Source of the DNA: a virus
Virus record (IMG/VR): IMGVR_UViG_3300023179_000030
Coordinates: 62,001-126,000 of that record
Direction: 5' to 3' (one strand)
DNA length: 64,000 bases
The notes under the pieces were generated by a model. It searched no databases. It had not been told where the DNA came from and was given only the letters and a program-made list of their open reading frames with translations. Both the position numbers and the translations under genes were made by a program. This document shows, one piece after another, positions 1-7,518 of this stretch (the first letter of the stretch is position 1; each line of letters begins with the position of its first letter).

Positions 1-891
1 GGGAACTTCAAATAGTGTTGAAGCTTGATACTTTTTTGCATATAGATACAATGTATGTGCAGCTATTTGCAATTGTTCCTGCACTTGAGCTCTAGTCTTT
101 TTATCAATAAAATTTAAAAACTGTTGACGATCACCAAGTATATTCAAGGTAGTTTGGCTTAGGGGTATTTTACTGGCCGCATCAACTCCATATCTATGTA
201 ATAAAGTTAATTTTCTAAAGTTATTACTTTGTTCAATTTCCACTTTACTTTTATTCGCCAATGTAGTTTTCATTTTGGCAACTATGTTGGCATTTTTTAA
301 TGGACTAGTAGTTTGATATCTCAATATGTTGGTTTGTTTTATCTTTTCAACTTGTGATTTATTTTGCATGTGGTGCTCTACACCATATTTTTGAATATAA
401 GTTTGCTTGGTTTTTTCTGCTATACTATTAAGTCGTGATTCAGAAAATTCGGCTCGTGTTTTTTTAATTTTATCTGAAACAGTTGTTGATTGACTGGGCC
501 AATCAACACCGAATTTTTTTTGATTAGTAGATTTTCGTCGTTGTTCTATATTTGGTATCATTGATACCGCGGTAACCCCATATCGTTGTTTTAGTGTTTC
601 AGTTTGTTTATTGAGTCTAATAGTTTTAATGCACTGACATTTATTACCCAATACACATCCTGCTCTATAACCAAGATCAAATGTGTTAAACTGACGTTTA
701 TTTCCAAATTCACAATAAGGAGGTGGACCATTTAAAATGATATACACACGTTCCATGATATTTTTAACTTCGACGTCAGTATATTGTGCATTGACCCAGG
801 CTAATATTTCAGTATTACGCGATAACCAAGCAGGTAATGTGCTAGATTTGTGAGATGATAACCAAGATTGAATTTGTTCAATATGATGCAT
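1..891 (-). CDS. YGV-repeat phage protein, putative nuclease-like (C-terminus cut by window edge)
   Basis: The frame is open from an ATG at 891 to the left edge, giving 297 residues with no stop, so the C-terminus lies outside the window. A short motif recurs: RYGV at about 103-106, KFGV at 126-129, KYGV at 168-171 and RYGV at 233-236, each followed by a small polar stretch and a lysine-rich helix, with a decayed copy near 191. Cys60, Cys79, Cys85 and Cys87 could bind zinc. From memory, similar YGV-repeat proteins in large phages are often annotated as putative endonucleases with the catalytic part at the C-terminus; that part is not visible here. GCTAAATA lies directly upstream (896-903). 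An in-frame GTG lies 18 nt upstream (GTG at 909-907) and could be an alternative start. Coding status is solid, function is not. Confidence 0.75.
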   Translation of the reverse strand, partial: MHHIEQIQSWLSSHKSSTLPAWLSRNTEILAWVNAQYTDVEVKNIMERVYIILNGPPPYCEFGNKRQFNTFDLGYRAGCVLGNKCQCIKTIRLNKQTETLKQRYGVTAVSMIPNIEQRRKSTNQKKFGVDWPSQSTTVSDKIKKTRAEFSESRLNSIAEKTKQTYIQKYGVEHHMQNKSQVEKIKQTNILRYQTTSPLKNANIVAKMKTTLANKSKVEIEQSNNFRKLTLLHRYGVDAASKIPLSQTTLNILGDRQQFLNFIDKKTRAQVQEQLQIAAHTLYLYAKKYQASTLFEVP

Positions 892-895
892 TATA

Positions 896-903
896 TATTT
901 AGC
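896..903 (-). promoter_or_regulatory. GCTAAATA element, candidate late promoter
   Basis: On the minus strand this reads GCTAAATA, the same octamer seen before the gp6 gene (16279-16286) and before the membrane protein at 32767 (32739-32746). It resembles the T4-type late promoter core TATAAATA. It ends only 4 nt before the ATG at 891, so a transcript starting 6-7 nt downstream would have almost no leader. Confidence 0.35.
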
Positions 904-922
904 ATTCACCTCGGAGTAGTAA

Positions 923-3013
923 TTAATATGCCGCGTTTAGAATACGTTGCTGGATATTTCTCGTATCTCTCATTTCTTCCAACAGTTCTCTAGTCAATTC
1001 ATTTTGTGATTGCATTTCTCTCAGCATTGGGCTGAAATCTATGTTCATGGGGATTCCGCCACCTTTAAGTGGTATAACTGCCTCTGGTCCAGATTCACCT
1101 ACAATGCTGGGTGTATTAGCGATGCCGCCCTGAGCTCGAGCTGGTAATCCATTAAGCTGTTTTCTAAGTTCATCAATTTCAGTCTGAAGTTTTTGTATAT
1201 ATTCCCTATTATCTTGAAATGCTGGATTAATATTCTGTACACTGCGTTCTTTGATCCCTATCAATGTGGAAATTTGTTCTGCTGTCAAAGATTTTTCAGC
1301 ATTTTTCTTATTATCATATTGTTTTTGTTCTTCGGGTGTGGGTCCAGGTCCTGATAAGTCATTTTCTCCAGTAACCGAGAACCCCGGGGCGGACTGCCCA
1401 TTGGTTGAATTATCCTCTTTAATACCTAATTTTTTAATTATTGCGGCTAAATCCCCCCTTATGATATCCCCCAGTATGTCCAATGATTCTGCAAACTTTT
1501 CTGCTGATTTGTAACCCAGTGTCAATGCTTCATTAACAAATTTTAAATTTTTAATTGTTAACCCTTCCATTTGAATTTTAAAGTTTTCCAGTCCCATCAC
1601 AGCTTGGTCTACTATACCCACCACTGATTTTTGAGCTTTTTCTGCTGCTTCGGTAGTGCTTTTGGATGCTTGAAGTTGTGCATCCACCATATTTGACTGT
1701 GCCGAATATGACCGTGTTACTGCTACTGTGGTGTCATTAATCATTTTTAATAGGTCTGGACCGTAACCCGCAGCAAAAATTTGATTTAGATCCTTATACT
1801 GTGCAGCAGCAACCTTAATTAATTCGGTATTGTCTTGAATAATTTTTGCCTGTTGCTCTTTGGATCTAGTAGTATCTTGATTGGTTGTAGACAACAGTTG
1901 TGTCACTACATTTGATATCTCAGGCATCATAGCTTGAAATTGTAACCCACCCTTGCTTATAACATTGCCGCCCTGGGCCACCATTTCCATGGCAAGTTTA
2001 CCAGCTTGTTCACCGTATTGCTGTGAAATTTGTGTTATTGCGGTATTTGTGTTTTGCCGTTGAGTTAGATCCATGGCATTAAGTGCTGTTTGATATGCTG
2101 CAACTTTTGTTCGCTCTTCTTGTTCACGTTTCAAAGCGTCAACACTTTTACCTGTCATCACACTTAACTCTTTCTGATTCAATAGATATTCCCTCGCACC
2201 TTTTTCCAAATCTCTTTGACTTTTTACTGCATTGTCACCGACTCTAGTTTGTGCAACCATGTAATCCGCTAATTCAGATCCCAAGTTTTCAAATCCACCA
2301 TAAATTGTTATTAGTCCTGGTCCCAATTTTTTTGTCATTGACGCAATTGACACCGCCGATGTCTGAGAATTACCTGCCAATTCAGCTAATTGTGCAGCAT
2401 TTTTACTGGCAAAATGCCCAAAAGTTTCTAAACTCAATCCCGCATTGGCTGCTTGTTGTTGTGCCTTTTCCAAACTTCCACCAAATATCATACCAACATT
2501 AGTTAACTTATTATAATTTGATACCAATGTTTGTGTAGCTTGTAATTGTTGTTTGGCCACTGCCAATGATATATCTACTGCCTTCATCGCTGCTTTGCCA
2601 GTGGCAGTTGACGCTTTTTCCAGAGAACTTCCTAAAAAAGGTATCCAAGCAGTGGCCGCACCTCCAACTTGGCTGAAAATATCAATTGTAGATTTTAATG
2701 CGTGTCCCACTAAATCCAAAACTGGAATAATAGCAGTAAAAGCCGATGTAGATCCCGAAACTGAATACCCCAAACTAGCTACACCGCCTGCAACACTGTT
2801 GGCTGCTGATTTGAACCCTGACCAAGATTTAGATATCTCATCTGTTTTGCTTGATAGCCTACTCAGAGCCTCTGCTTCGGCTGAAGCAGCACTGGCCATA
2901 TTATTGGTTGACCTTGCCATGGAAGCCAACGCCCTAGTCACCTCCTGTGCTTGAGCCGTAGTTAAATTTAGCTGGCTAGCCATCTGTCTAAGTGTTTCTT
3001 CGGTGTCGATCAT
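923..3013 (-). CDS. Tail tape-measure-like protein
   Basis: A 696-residue protein with a helical, Ala/Ser-rich N-terminus, two hydrophobic stretches at about 70-140, long coiled-coil-like segments, and near the C-terminus a Gly-rich turn ending GESGPEAVIPL. That last motif is typical of phage tape-measure proteins, which set tail length and line the tail tube. T4 gp29 is the functional counterpart, but I see no clear gp29 signature, so assignment rests on composition and the C-terminal motif. The ATG at 3013 is preceded by AGGG at suitable distance. The gene is transcribed away from the hub genes that begin at 3069. It could instead be another long internal tail protein. Confidence 0.6.
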   Translation of the reverse strand: MIDTEETLRQMASQLNLTTAQAQEVTRALASMARSTNNMASAASAEAEALSRLSSKTDEISKSWSGFKSAANSVAGGVASLGYSVSGSTSAFTAIIPVLDLVGHALKSTIDIFSQVGGAATAWIPFLGSSLEKASTATGKAAMKAVDISLAVAKQQLQATQTLVSNYNKLTNVGMIFGGSLEKAQQQAANAGLSLETFGHFASKNAAQLAELAGNSQTSAVSIASMTKKLGPGLITIYGGFENLGSELADYMVAQTRVGDNAVKSQRDLEKGAREYLLNQKELSVMTGKSVDALKREQEERTKVAAYQTALNAMDLTQRQNTNTAITQISQQYGEQAGKLAMEMVAQGGNVISKGGLQFQAMMPEISNVVTQLLSTTNQDTTRSKEQQAKIIQDNTELIKVAAAQYKDLNQIFAAGYGPDLLKMINDTTVAVTRSYSAQSNMVDAQLQASKSTTEAAEKAQKSVVGIVDQAVMGLENFKIQMEGLTIKNLKFVNEALTLGYKSAEKFAESLDILGDIIRGDLAAIIKKLGIKEDNSTNGQSAPGFSVTGENDLSGPGPTPEEQKQYDNKKNAEKSLTAEQISTLIGIKERSVQNINPAFQDNREYIQKLQTEIDELRKQLNGLPARAQGGIANTPSIVGESGPEAVIPLKGGGIPMNIDFSPMLREMQSQNELTRELLEEMRDTRNIQQRILNAAY

Positions 3014-3050
3014 TTTTTTAACCCTGAGAATTTTGATAAGTATATAACAT

Positions 3051-3058
3051 TATTTATT
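3051..3058 (-). promoter_or_regulatory. Candidate late promoter (AATAAATA)
   Basis: The minus strand reads AATAAATA, matching the T4-type late promoter core NATAAATA, about 40 nt upstream of the tape-measure-like gene. The 55-nt gap between the divergent genes leaves room for little else. Confidence 0.4.
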
Positions 3059-3068
3059 GGATTTAAAA

Positions 3069-3911
3069 ATGACAGAAGCAACCTCTAACCCGCTATCTAA
3101 ATACTTCAGACAACCACAGATATATATTAAATTACCCAGTGGTGGAGAATGGTGGCCAGCAGGAAGTCTGGATCTCCCAGTAAACAAAGAGATACCAATT
3201 TATGCAATGACTGCAAAAGATGAGCTTTCATTAAAAACACCAGACGCCTTAATGAATGGACAGGCCACTGTTGATATAATTCAAAGCTGTGTCCCCGCTG
3301 TCAAGAATGCTTGGCATACCCCTTCAGTGGATATTGATGCATTGTTGATAGCTATTAGGCAAGCAACCTACGGCAATCGCATGGAGATAGTCAGTGTATG
3401 CCCGCATTGCTCGGCAAAAAATGAAAATGCAGTAGATTTATCTGTTATTCAACATAATTTGTCTTGCCCAGACTTCAAAACACCGGTTTCAGTAGAGGGT
3501 TTAGAAGTTTATTTAAAACCGCAAAGTTTTTTTGATATAAATCAAAGGGGAATCAAAAATTATGAAGAACAAAGGTTATTGAGCATTGTCAGCTCTGAAG
3601 AATTATCCGAAACCGAAAAATTAGAAAAATTTAGTGCTTTATTCAAAAATGTACTCAATTTGACAGTTGCACAAATGGCCATGAATGTTGGGGGCATTAA
3701 AACACCTGAGGGAATCGTTGAAAATAGGCAATTTTTAAATGAGTTCTTTGCAAATTGCGATCGACCAATTTGGAATGCAGTAAGGGACAGAATTGCAAAT
3801 ATAAATGAAACTTCAAGTCTTAAAAATATCCCAATAACCTGCGACAATGATGCTTGTCTTAAAGAGTATTCATCACCACTTCAATTCGAGTTGACAAATT
3901 TTTTCGGTTAA
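3069..3911 (+). CDS. T4-type baseplate hub protein, gp26-like
   Basis: A 280-residue protein from the ATG at 3069; a TTG 12 nt upstream is possible but less likely. It has the look of the T4 gp26/baseplate-hub family: an N-terminal LPSGG strand, a central D-x-D-x-L-L-x-A-I-R-x-A-x-Y-G segment and a CPHC motif followed by a further Cys, suggesting a small zinc-binding knuckle, then a helical C-terminus with another Cys pair (CDNDAC). The family acts in building the central baseplate hub inside the host cell. The next gene starts 6 nt after its stop, as 51 follows 26 in T4. Confidence 0.6.
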   Translation: MTEATSNPLSKYFRQPQIYIKLPSGGEWWPAGSLDLPVNKEIPIYAMTAKDELSLKTPDALMNGQATVDIIQSCVPAVKNAWHTPSVDIDALLIAIRQATYGNRMEIVSVCPHCSAKNENAVDLSVIQHNLSCPDFKTPVSVEGLEVYLKPQSFFDINQRGIKNYEEQRLLSIVSSEELSETEKLEKFSALFKNVLNLTVAQMAMNVGGIKTPEGIVENRQFLNEFFANCDRPIWNAVRDRIANINETSSLKNIPITCDNDACLKEYSSPLQFELTNFFG

Positions 3912-3916
3912 GGCTT

Positions 3917-4120
3917 TTGGCTCAAAGCAATGAGGATATAGCAAAAATGCTTGATAACTACGACAAAGAGTCAAAAGCCTTAACAAAATCAATTTTGAAA
4001 TTATGTTTACATATGCATGGTGGTATTACACTAAACGAAGCTTGGGCTATGTCATTTAGTGATAGAAATATTTTAATTGAGTTAATCAATGAGCAGCAGG
4101 AAGCTTCAATGAAATCATGA
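3917..4120 (+). CDS. Small protein in the position of T4 gene 51 (hub assembly)
   Basis: A 67-residue, mostly helical acidic protein starting at TTG 3917, with AAGG just upstream. The C-terminal half reads like a short conserved phage pattern (AWAMSFSDRN, then a Leu-Ile-Asn-Glu helix). It follows the gp26-like gene directly, and in T4 gene 51 (baseplate hub assembly) follows gene 26. T4 gp51 is much longer, about 249 residues, so homology is only suggested by position and a faint resemblance to short marine-phage versions. A strong hairpin terminator follows 34 nt after the stop, ending this two-gene unit. Confidence 0.5.
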   Translation: MAQSNEDIAKMLDNYDKESKALTKSILKLCLHMHGGITLNEAWAMSFSDRNILIELINEQQEASMKS

Positions 4121-4153
4121 CATACCATTTACTATCATAGACCAATACTATCG

Positions 4154-4174
4154 GGGAAGAGCCTGGCTCTTCCC
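4154..4174 (+). terminator. Hairpin terminator after the hub genes
   Basis: GGGAAGAG (4154-4161) pairs perfectly with CTCTTCCC (4167-4174) around a 5-nt loop, followed by a pyrimidine-rich CTTCTTCTT tract. It sits just after the last plus-strand hub gene. Confidence 0.6.
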
Positions 4175-4184
4175 GCTTCTTCTT

Positions 4185-4235
4185 GTAATTGCATTCATGC
4201 TTCGCATTTCATGCAATTACCATCGAAGCTTTTTT
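4185..4235 (+). terminator. Second terminator with a possible pseudoknot
   Basis: GTAATTGCAT (4185-4194) pairs with ATGCAATTAC (4211-4220), a perfect 10-bp stem, with a small inner hairpin ATGC/GCAT at 4197-4207. GCTTCG inside the loop (4199-4204) is also complementary to CGAAGC at 4224-4229, which is followed at once by six T residues (4230-4235). The two pairings interlock as an H-type pseudoknot, or compete. Confidence 0.5.
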
Positions 4236-4680
4236 ATTAATTGGGATTAGCTTTTTTAGATTAATGATTGTGTATAGTGTAACTTTACTATTAGTGGGTG
4301 TTTGGTCTTCTAAAAAGTACCTCATCCAGATTAATTGCCATGATTCGCCTGTTGCCAGGCGAAAAAAAGACTTCATCCGAGTTGTATAGCCATCTATTCA
4401 AAAGAGATTACAAGTTACAACATCATAGCAAAATATTGTAGTTGCGCGGAGGCGGTTGACCGGTACCCCCTACTCTAGCTTCGCGTGTCAACGGTACCCT
4501 AGTAATCCGGAATAGACCCAAATCCTATAAGTTCGGGTTGTATCTGTTTCACAGAGCCCGGACCATTTATACCTTAAGTTAGTATTATCCTGTGGCGTCC
4601 AAGTCCGAATATGGTATCTCACATATCCTCAATGGAGTTGGGTCAAACACCCAACACAATGCCTGATGTTGCTATGCGGT
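4236..4680. other. Structured non-coding stretch, candidate RNA
   Basis: No credible gene is seen in these 445 nt, which lie between convergent genes. Instead there are several strong inverted repeats: TTCGCCTG/CAGGCGAA (4344-4351 and 4356-4363); GTTCGGG/CCCGGAC (4531-4537 and 4557-4563, one G-T pair) enclosing TCTGT/ACAGA (4543-4547 and 4551-4555); GTTGGGT/ACCCAAC (4637-4643 and 4649-4655); and GTTGAC/GTCAAC (4455-4460 and 4487-4492), each arm followed by GGTACC. No tRNA T-loop or group I intron core is evident. Strand and function are unknown. Confidence 0.4.
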
Positions 4681-5199
4681 TTACATACAAAGAAGTTTAA
4701 CTTTGTCTGCGTTTAACCTAAAAAATTCCTCTTGGCCCATAATGAGCCAGTTTCCATGATGATTTGATTTATATATTAATGAATTTATTTGTGGATTTGA
4801 CGTGGTGTCTGTGTCTGTAAATTGAGCGGCTACAAACGTGCCTTTTCTATTAAACTTCATAAAAATGATATTGAAGTCGCCGGGGTCGGAGACATCCATA
4901 CACTGATTGATCCAATTTTCTAGAACTTTAACTTGCCCTAAAAATAATTGATGAAACGGAAAATCCTTATAGGACTTACATTCGACATTTAACCTGGGAA
5001 AACTTTCCCCGGGAACAATATCACCTTTGCTATGTCGAATCTGCGATTCACTTAGTGAGTCTTTTCTAAATGAGTTTTTGCCCCCTATATAAGCTCCGGA
5101 ATTTTGGACGCGCATAAACGATTCCTTATAGAGATCAGATAAAAATCTCGCAATTTCTCGTTCGAATCCTGAACCTTTGGATTTTTGTGAAGAAGGCAT
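4681..5199 (-). CDS. PD-(D/E)XK nuclease, possible Holliday-junction resolvase
   Basis: A 172-residue protein with the order of residues expected in a PD-(D/E)XK nuclease: an N-terminal helix with Glu13/Glu15 (SGFERE), Asp60 in KGD, then Glu73-x-Lys75 in the strand NVECKS. Archaeal Hjc-type resolvases and RecB-like nucleases share this layout. It lies directly downstream of gp46/gp47, so a role in processing recombination intermediates during phage DNA replication is reasonable, taking the place of T4 endonuclease VII, which is not seen here. That role is inference; a homing or degradative nuclease is also possible. No good ribosome binding site precedes the ATG at 5199. It begins 38 nt after the gp46 stop. 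Confidence 0.6.
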   Translation of the reverse strand: MPSSQKSKGSGFEREIARFLSDLYKESFMRVQNSGAYIGGKNSFRKDSLSESQIRHSKGDIVPGESFPRLNVECKSYKDFPFHQLFLGQVKVLENWINQCMDVSDPGDFNIIFMKFNRKGTFVAAQFTDTDTTSNPQINSLIYKSNHHGNWLIMGQEEFFRLNADKVKLLCM

Positions 5200-5237
5200 G
5201 TTGTTACTTATGTTATATTCCAGGGATAAAAATATTT

Positions 5238-7226
5238 TTAATTAGCCATTTCTACATCAGCACTATAAGAAGTAAAACCATTGGATTTAACTACTCGTAA
5301 AATGTTGCTAACTCTACTGACAAGGTCATCTTTGTGGGAAACTAGCCAAATTGACTTATTTGTATCACGACTCATTTTTTTAAGTATAGCCAGTGTATTC
5401 TCTGTGCCATTGGAATCCAAACCATTGTCCACCAGTTCATCAATAAACAATAAATTAATGGGTTGATAAAGGCTTTCCCAAACATCACGGAAGGCCCAAC
5501 TTAAACTCAGCACCAGCCTAGTGGTTTCCCCACGACTTAGATTACCATAATCTAATTCTCGCCCATATTCCTCGATACTTACAGTCAAATCATTTAAAAA
5601 CTTAACTGTGTGAGGTAATCCAATCTTGTCAAGATAATATCCCAAACGTGCATTTAAATAACTTAAATTTTGATCAATGATCTTTTTCCTAATAAAACTA
5701 TCTTTATTTGTTAGTAATTTCAATAAAAATTCTTGATGTTCCTTGAACGTTGTTAAATTATTAATGTGATCGTAGCTAATTTCCTGCAAGGCATATTCTT
5801 TCATCTCAGAGATTTGATCCGCATAGGGGTCGATCTCTTCCTTCTTAGCTTTTAATTGAGCAACTACATTTGCTATACTGCTTTTATGCTCGAATGCATC
5901 TGATTCATTGTCATAATATACCTGCGGTTTTTTTGTTAGCTCACCCATAGACTTCAAAGCATCCTCTAATTTGGCTAAATCATTGGTGGTTTTGGAATTT
6001 TGAAGTTTTGCATCTGCCAGTGATTTTTGTTTGCCTAATAATACTTGCTCTTGTTTTTCGTCATGAAATGCTTGACCGCAACTATGGCAAGTGTGATTTT
6101 CCAAGCTTTGTATCTCTAATTCTAACTTTTTAATATCTTTTTGTTCTCTAGACATATCCAATTTACTGCGACGTATTAGTTCAGTAAGATCTGAAATATC
6201 TTTGGATTTTTGTTTGTAAACAGCTAGATCTTTGTGAGCTTTGAGTTCATTTTCTATATCCAACTTGTTTAACTCATCTAAAGCCAGTGATAAATCTGAT
6301 ATATCCTGTGTGTTCTTTTTACGCCATAGGTTTTGTCTACGTATTAGGGCATCTATCTGTTCAGAAATCCTGGCATTGGAATCTTTGACTGATTTAATCC
6401 TAAAATCTTCTTGGGTGATAGCATCTTTGGTTTCACGATTTTGTTCTTTGAGAATCTCAGATTTTTCACTGAGTAAAGTAATGCCCAGTAATTGTTCGAT
6501 GATATTTCTTTGGTCCAGGGCGCGGAGACCCAAAAATGGCTCAGTGTAAGTGTTGAGAACTACAATATGCTTAAACATATCATAGCTCATATTTAATAAT
6601 CGTTCTATGTCCTGCTGAGTTTCTCTACTATCTCCCTGACTGTTGTCATCTTTGGCTTCTTGTAGTTGATCATTGACATAAAACTTCAATATATTGGGTT
6701 TTCTTCCACGTTCTATTTTATAGTTTATGCCGGAACATTCAAAATCTACAGTGACAAGCATACCTTTGCCATTGGTTCTATTGATTAGATTGTCTTTTTT
6801 AATATTGGTTATAGCATGGCCGTATAGACCATAACATAGCCCTTGTATAAGAGTTGTATTGTGGGATAAGATACCATTAGTATAATATCTATGATCATTG
6901 GAATTTACTGTAATATCAAACATGTTTTCTTCAGTCTCTGATACTACTATGCTAACGACTCGATCTAAACCGCAATCAGTTTGTATATATGATAATGGTT
7001 TGATATTTTTAACAAATATCTCGTTAAAATTTTCATCAAATACAATATGATCGTCTGCACACTCCAATCTTTTGCCAGATTCAGTTATCACAGTCCAGAC
7101 CTGATATGGTATAGTTTTCATTATTTTAGAGATAGGATGCCATCCAGAATCGGTTTCAATCTCTAGATTTTGCAAGTCTACAAAATCTATAATTTTTCTT
7201 GTTACCGTGTCAGAAATTGTATGCAT
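5238..7226 (-). CDS. 46: Recombination endonuclease subunit gp46, C-terminal piece preceded by a C-intein
   Basis: Residues 1-123 are the C-terminal part of a split intein, ending in block G His122-Asn123. The remainder, beginning Thr124-Thr-Leu, is the body of gp46, the SMC/Rad50-like ATPase that with gp47 resects DNA ends for recombination-dependent replication. Visible landmarks: two long coiled-coil arms, a Zn-hook CHSC (Cys380, Cys383), the ABC signature LSRGE (563-567) and Walker B LLFIDE (592-597). The Walker A motif is completed only after splicing to the upstream gene, whose stop codon lies in the same frame two codons before this ATG. AAAGG, 7 nt before the ATG, is a good ribosome binding site, so the two genes look translationally coupled. 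Confidence 0.9.
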   Translation of the reverse strand: MHTISDTVTRKIIDFVDLQNLEIETDSGWHPISKIMKTIPYQVWTVITESGKRLECADDHIVFDENFNEIFVKNIKPLSYIQTDCGLDRVVSIVVSETEENMFDITVNSNDHRYYTNGILSHNTTLIQGLCYGLYGHAITNIKKDNLINRTNGKGMLVTVDFECSGINYKIERGRKPNILKFYVNDQLQEAKDDNSQGDSRETQQDIERLLNMSYDMFKHIVVLNTYTEPFLGLRALDQRNIIEQLLGITLLSEKSEILKEQNRETKDAITQEDFRIKSVKDSNARISEQIDALIRRQNLWRKKNTQDISDLSLALDELNKLDIENELKAHKDLAVYKQKSKDISDLTELIRRSKLDMSREQKDIKKLELEIQSLENHTCHSCGQAFHDEKQEQVLLGKQKSLADAKLQNSKTTNDLAKLEDALKSMGELTKKPQVYYDNESDAFEHKSSIANVVAQLKAKKEEIDPYADQISEMKEYALQEISYDHINNLTTFKEHQEFLLKLLTNKDSFIRKKIIDQNLSYLNARLGYYLDKIGLPHTVKFLNDLTVSIEEYGRELDYGNLSRGETTRLVLSLSWAFRDVWESLYQPINLLFIDELVDNGLDSNGTENTLAILKKMSRDTNKSIWLVSHKDDLVSRVSNILRVVKSNGFTSYSADVEMAN
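6858..7226 (-). other. C-terminal half of a split intein (123 residues)
   Basis: It contains block B (ECADDH, His60), a block F-like segment ending in YYTNGIL, and block G SHN. The next residue is Thr, the +1 extein nucleophile. Because block B lies in this half, the break is much closer to the N-terminus than in classical split inteins of the DnaE type. No homing-endonuclease domain is present. Confidence 0.85.
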
Positions 7227-7229
7227 TGT

Positions 7230-7517
7230 TTAACCTTTGTCTTTACAATTTTTTCTAGTGTGTTGTTCCAACGCAGCATTGTATAATTCCCCCATGGTTA
7301 ATTCGGTTATTTCCCCTGTTATGGTATTACGTAACCTTACACTAGTGTTTACTCCAACACATTTACCTGTGCCATTTTTCGCGCCTGAATCTTCTCCGCC
7401 AAGATCTATGTTTTCACCCAAAACTAAGGTTAGATCGGATCGTTCAAAGTTAACTGCTTGAGTATTGTTACCAATGCTAAGAAAATTCCTAGCAGATAAT
7501 GACTTAATTTTAAACAA
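7230..7517 (-). CDS. 46: gp46 N-terminal piece followed by an N-intein
   Basis: A 95-residue product from TTG 7517, which follows AGGA at 9 nt; this start gives MFKIKSLSARNF, a typical gp46 beginning. Residues 1-52 are the N-extein, ending in the P-loop segment KNGTGK. Residues 53-95 are an N-intein beginning with Cys53. The reading frame then meets TAA (7232-7230), one further codon and the ATG of the C-terminal piece, all in one frame. Protein splicing would join Lys52 to Thr of the second protein and restore GKNGTGKTTL-like Walker A (KNGTGK plus TTL). The start overlaps nothing: the gp47 stop ends at 7519. Confidence 0.85.
   Translation of the reverse strand: MFKIKSLSARNFLSIGNNTQAVNFERSDLTLVLGENIDLGGEDSGAKNGTGKCVGVNTSVRLRNTITGEITELTMGELYNAALEQHTRKNCKDKG
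7233..7361 (-). other. N-terminal half of a split intein (43 residues)
   Basis: It begins with Cys1 (CVGVNTSVRL), as in block A of class 1 inteins, and ends at the stop codon after NCKDKG. It is longer than the roughly 25-residue N-halves known from atypical split inteins of phage terminases, but far shorter than the 90-100 residues of classical ones. Insertion is exactly between Lys and Thr of the Walker A motif. Confidence 0.85.
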
Positions 7518-7518
7518 A

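Noticed and set aside
4189-4389. A 66-codon plus-strand open frame
   Set aside because: It starts inside the 10-bp hairpin loop, has no ribosome site, and runs through strong hairpins; it looks accidental.
4441-4680. tRNA, tmRNA or group I intron in the structured gap
   Set aside because: I could find no GTTCGANTC-type T-arm with a matching acceptor stem, no tag reading frame, and no conserved intron core.
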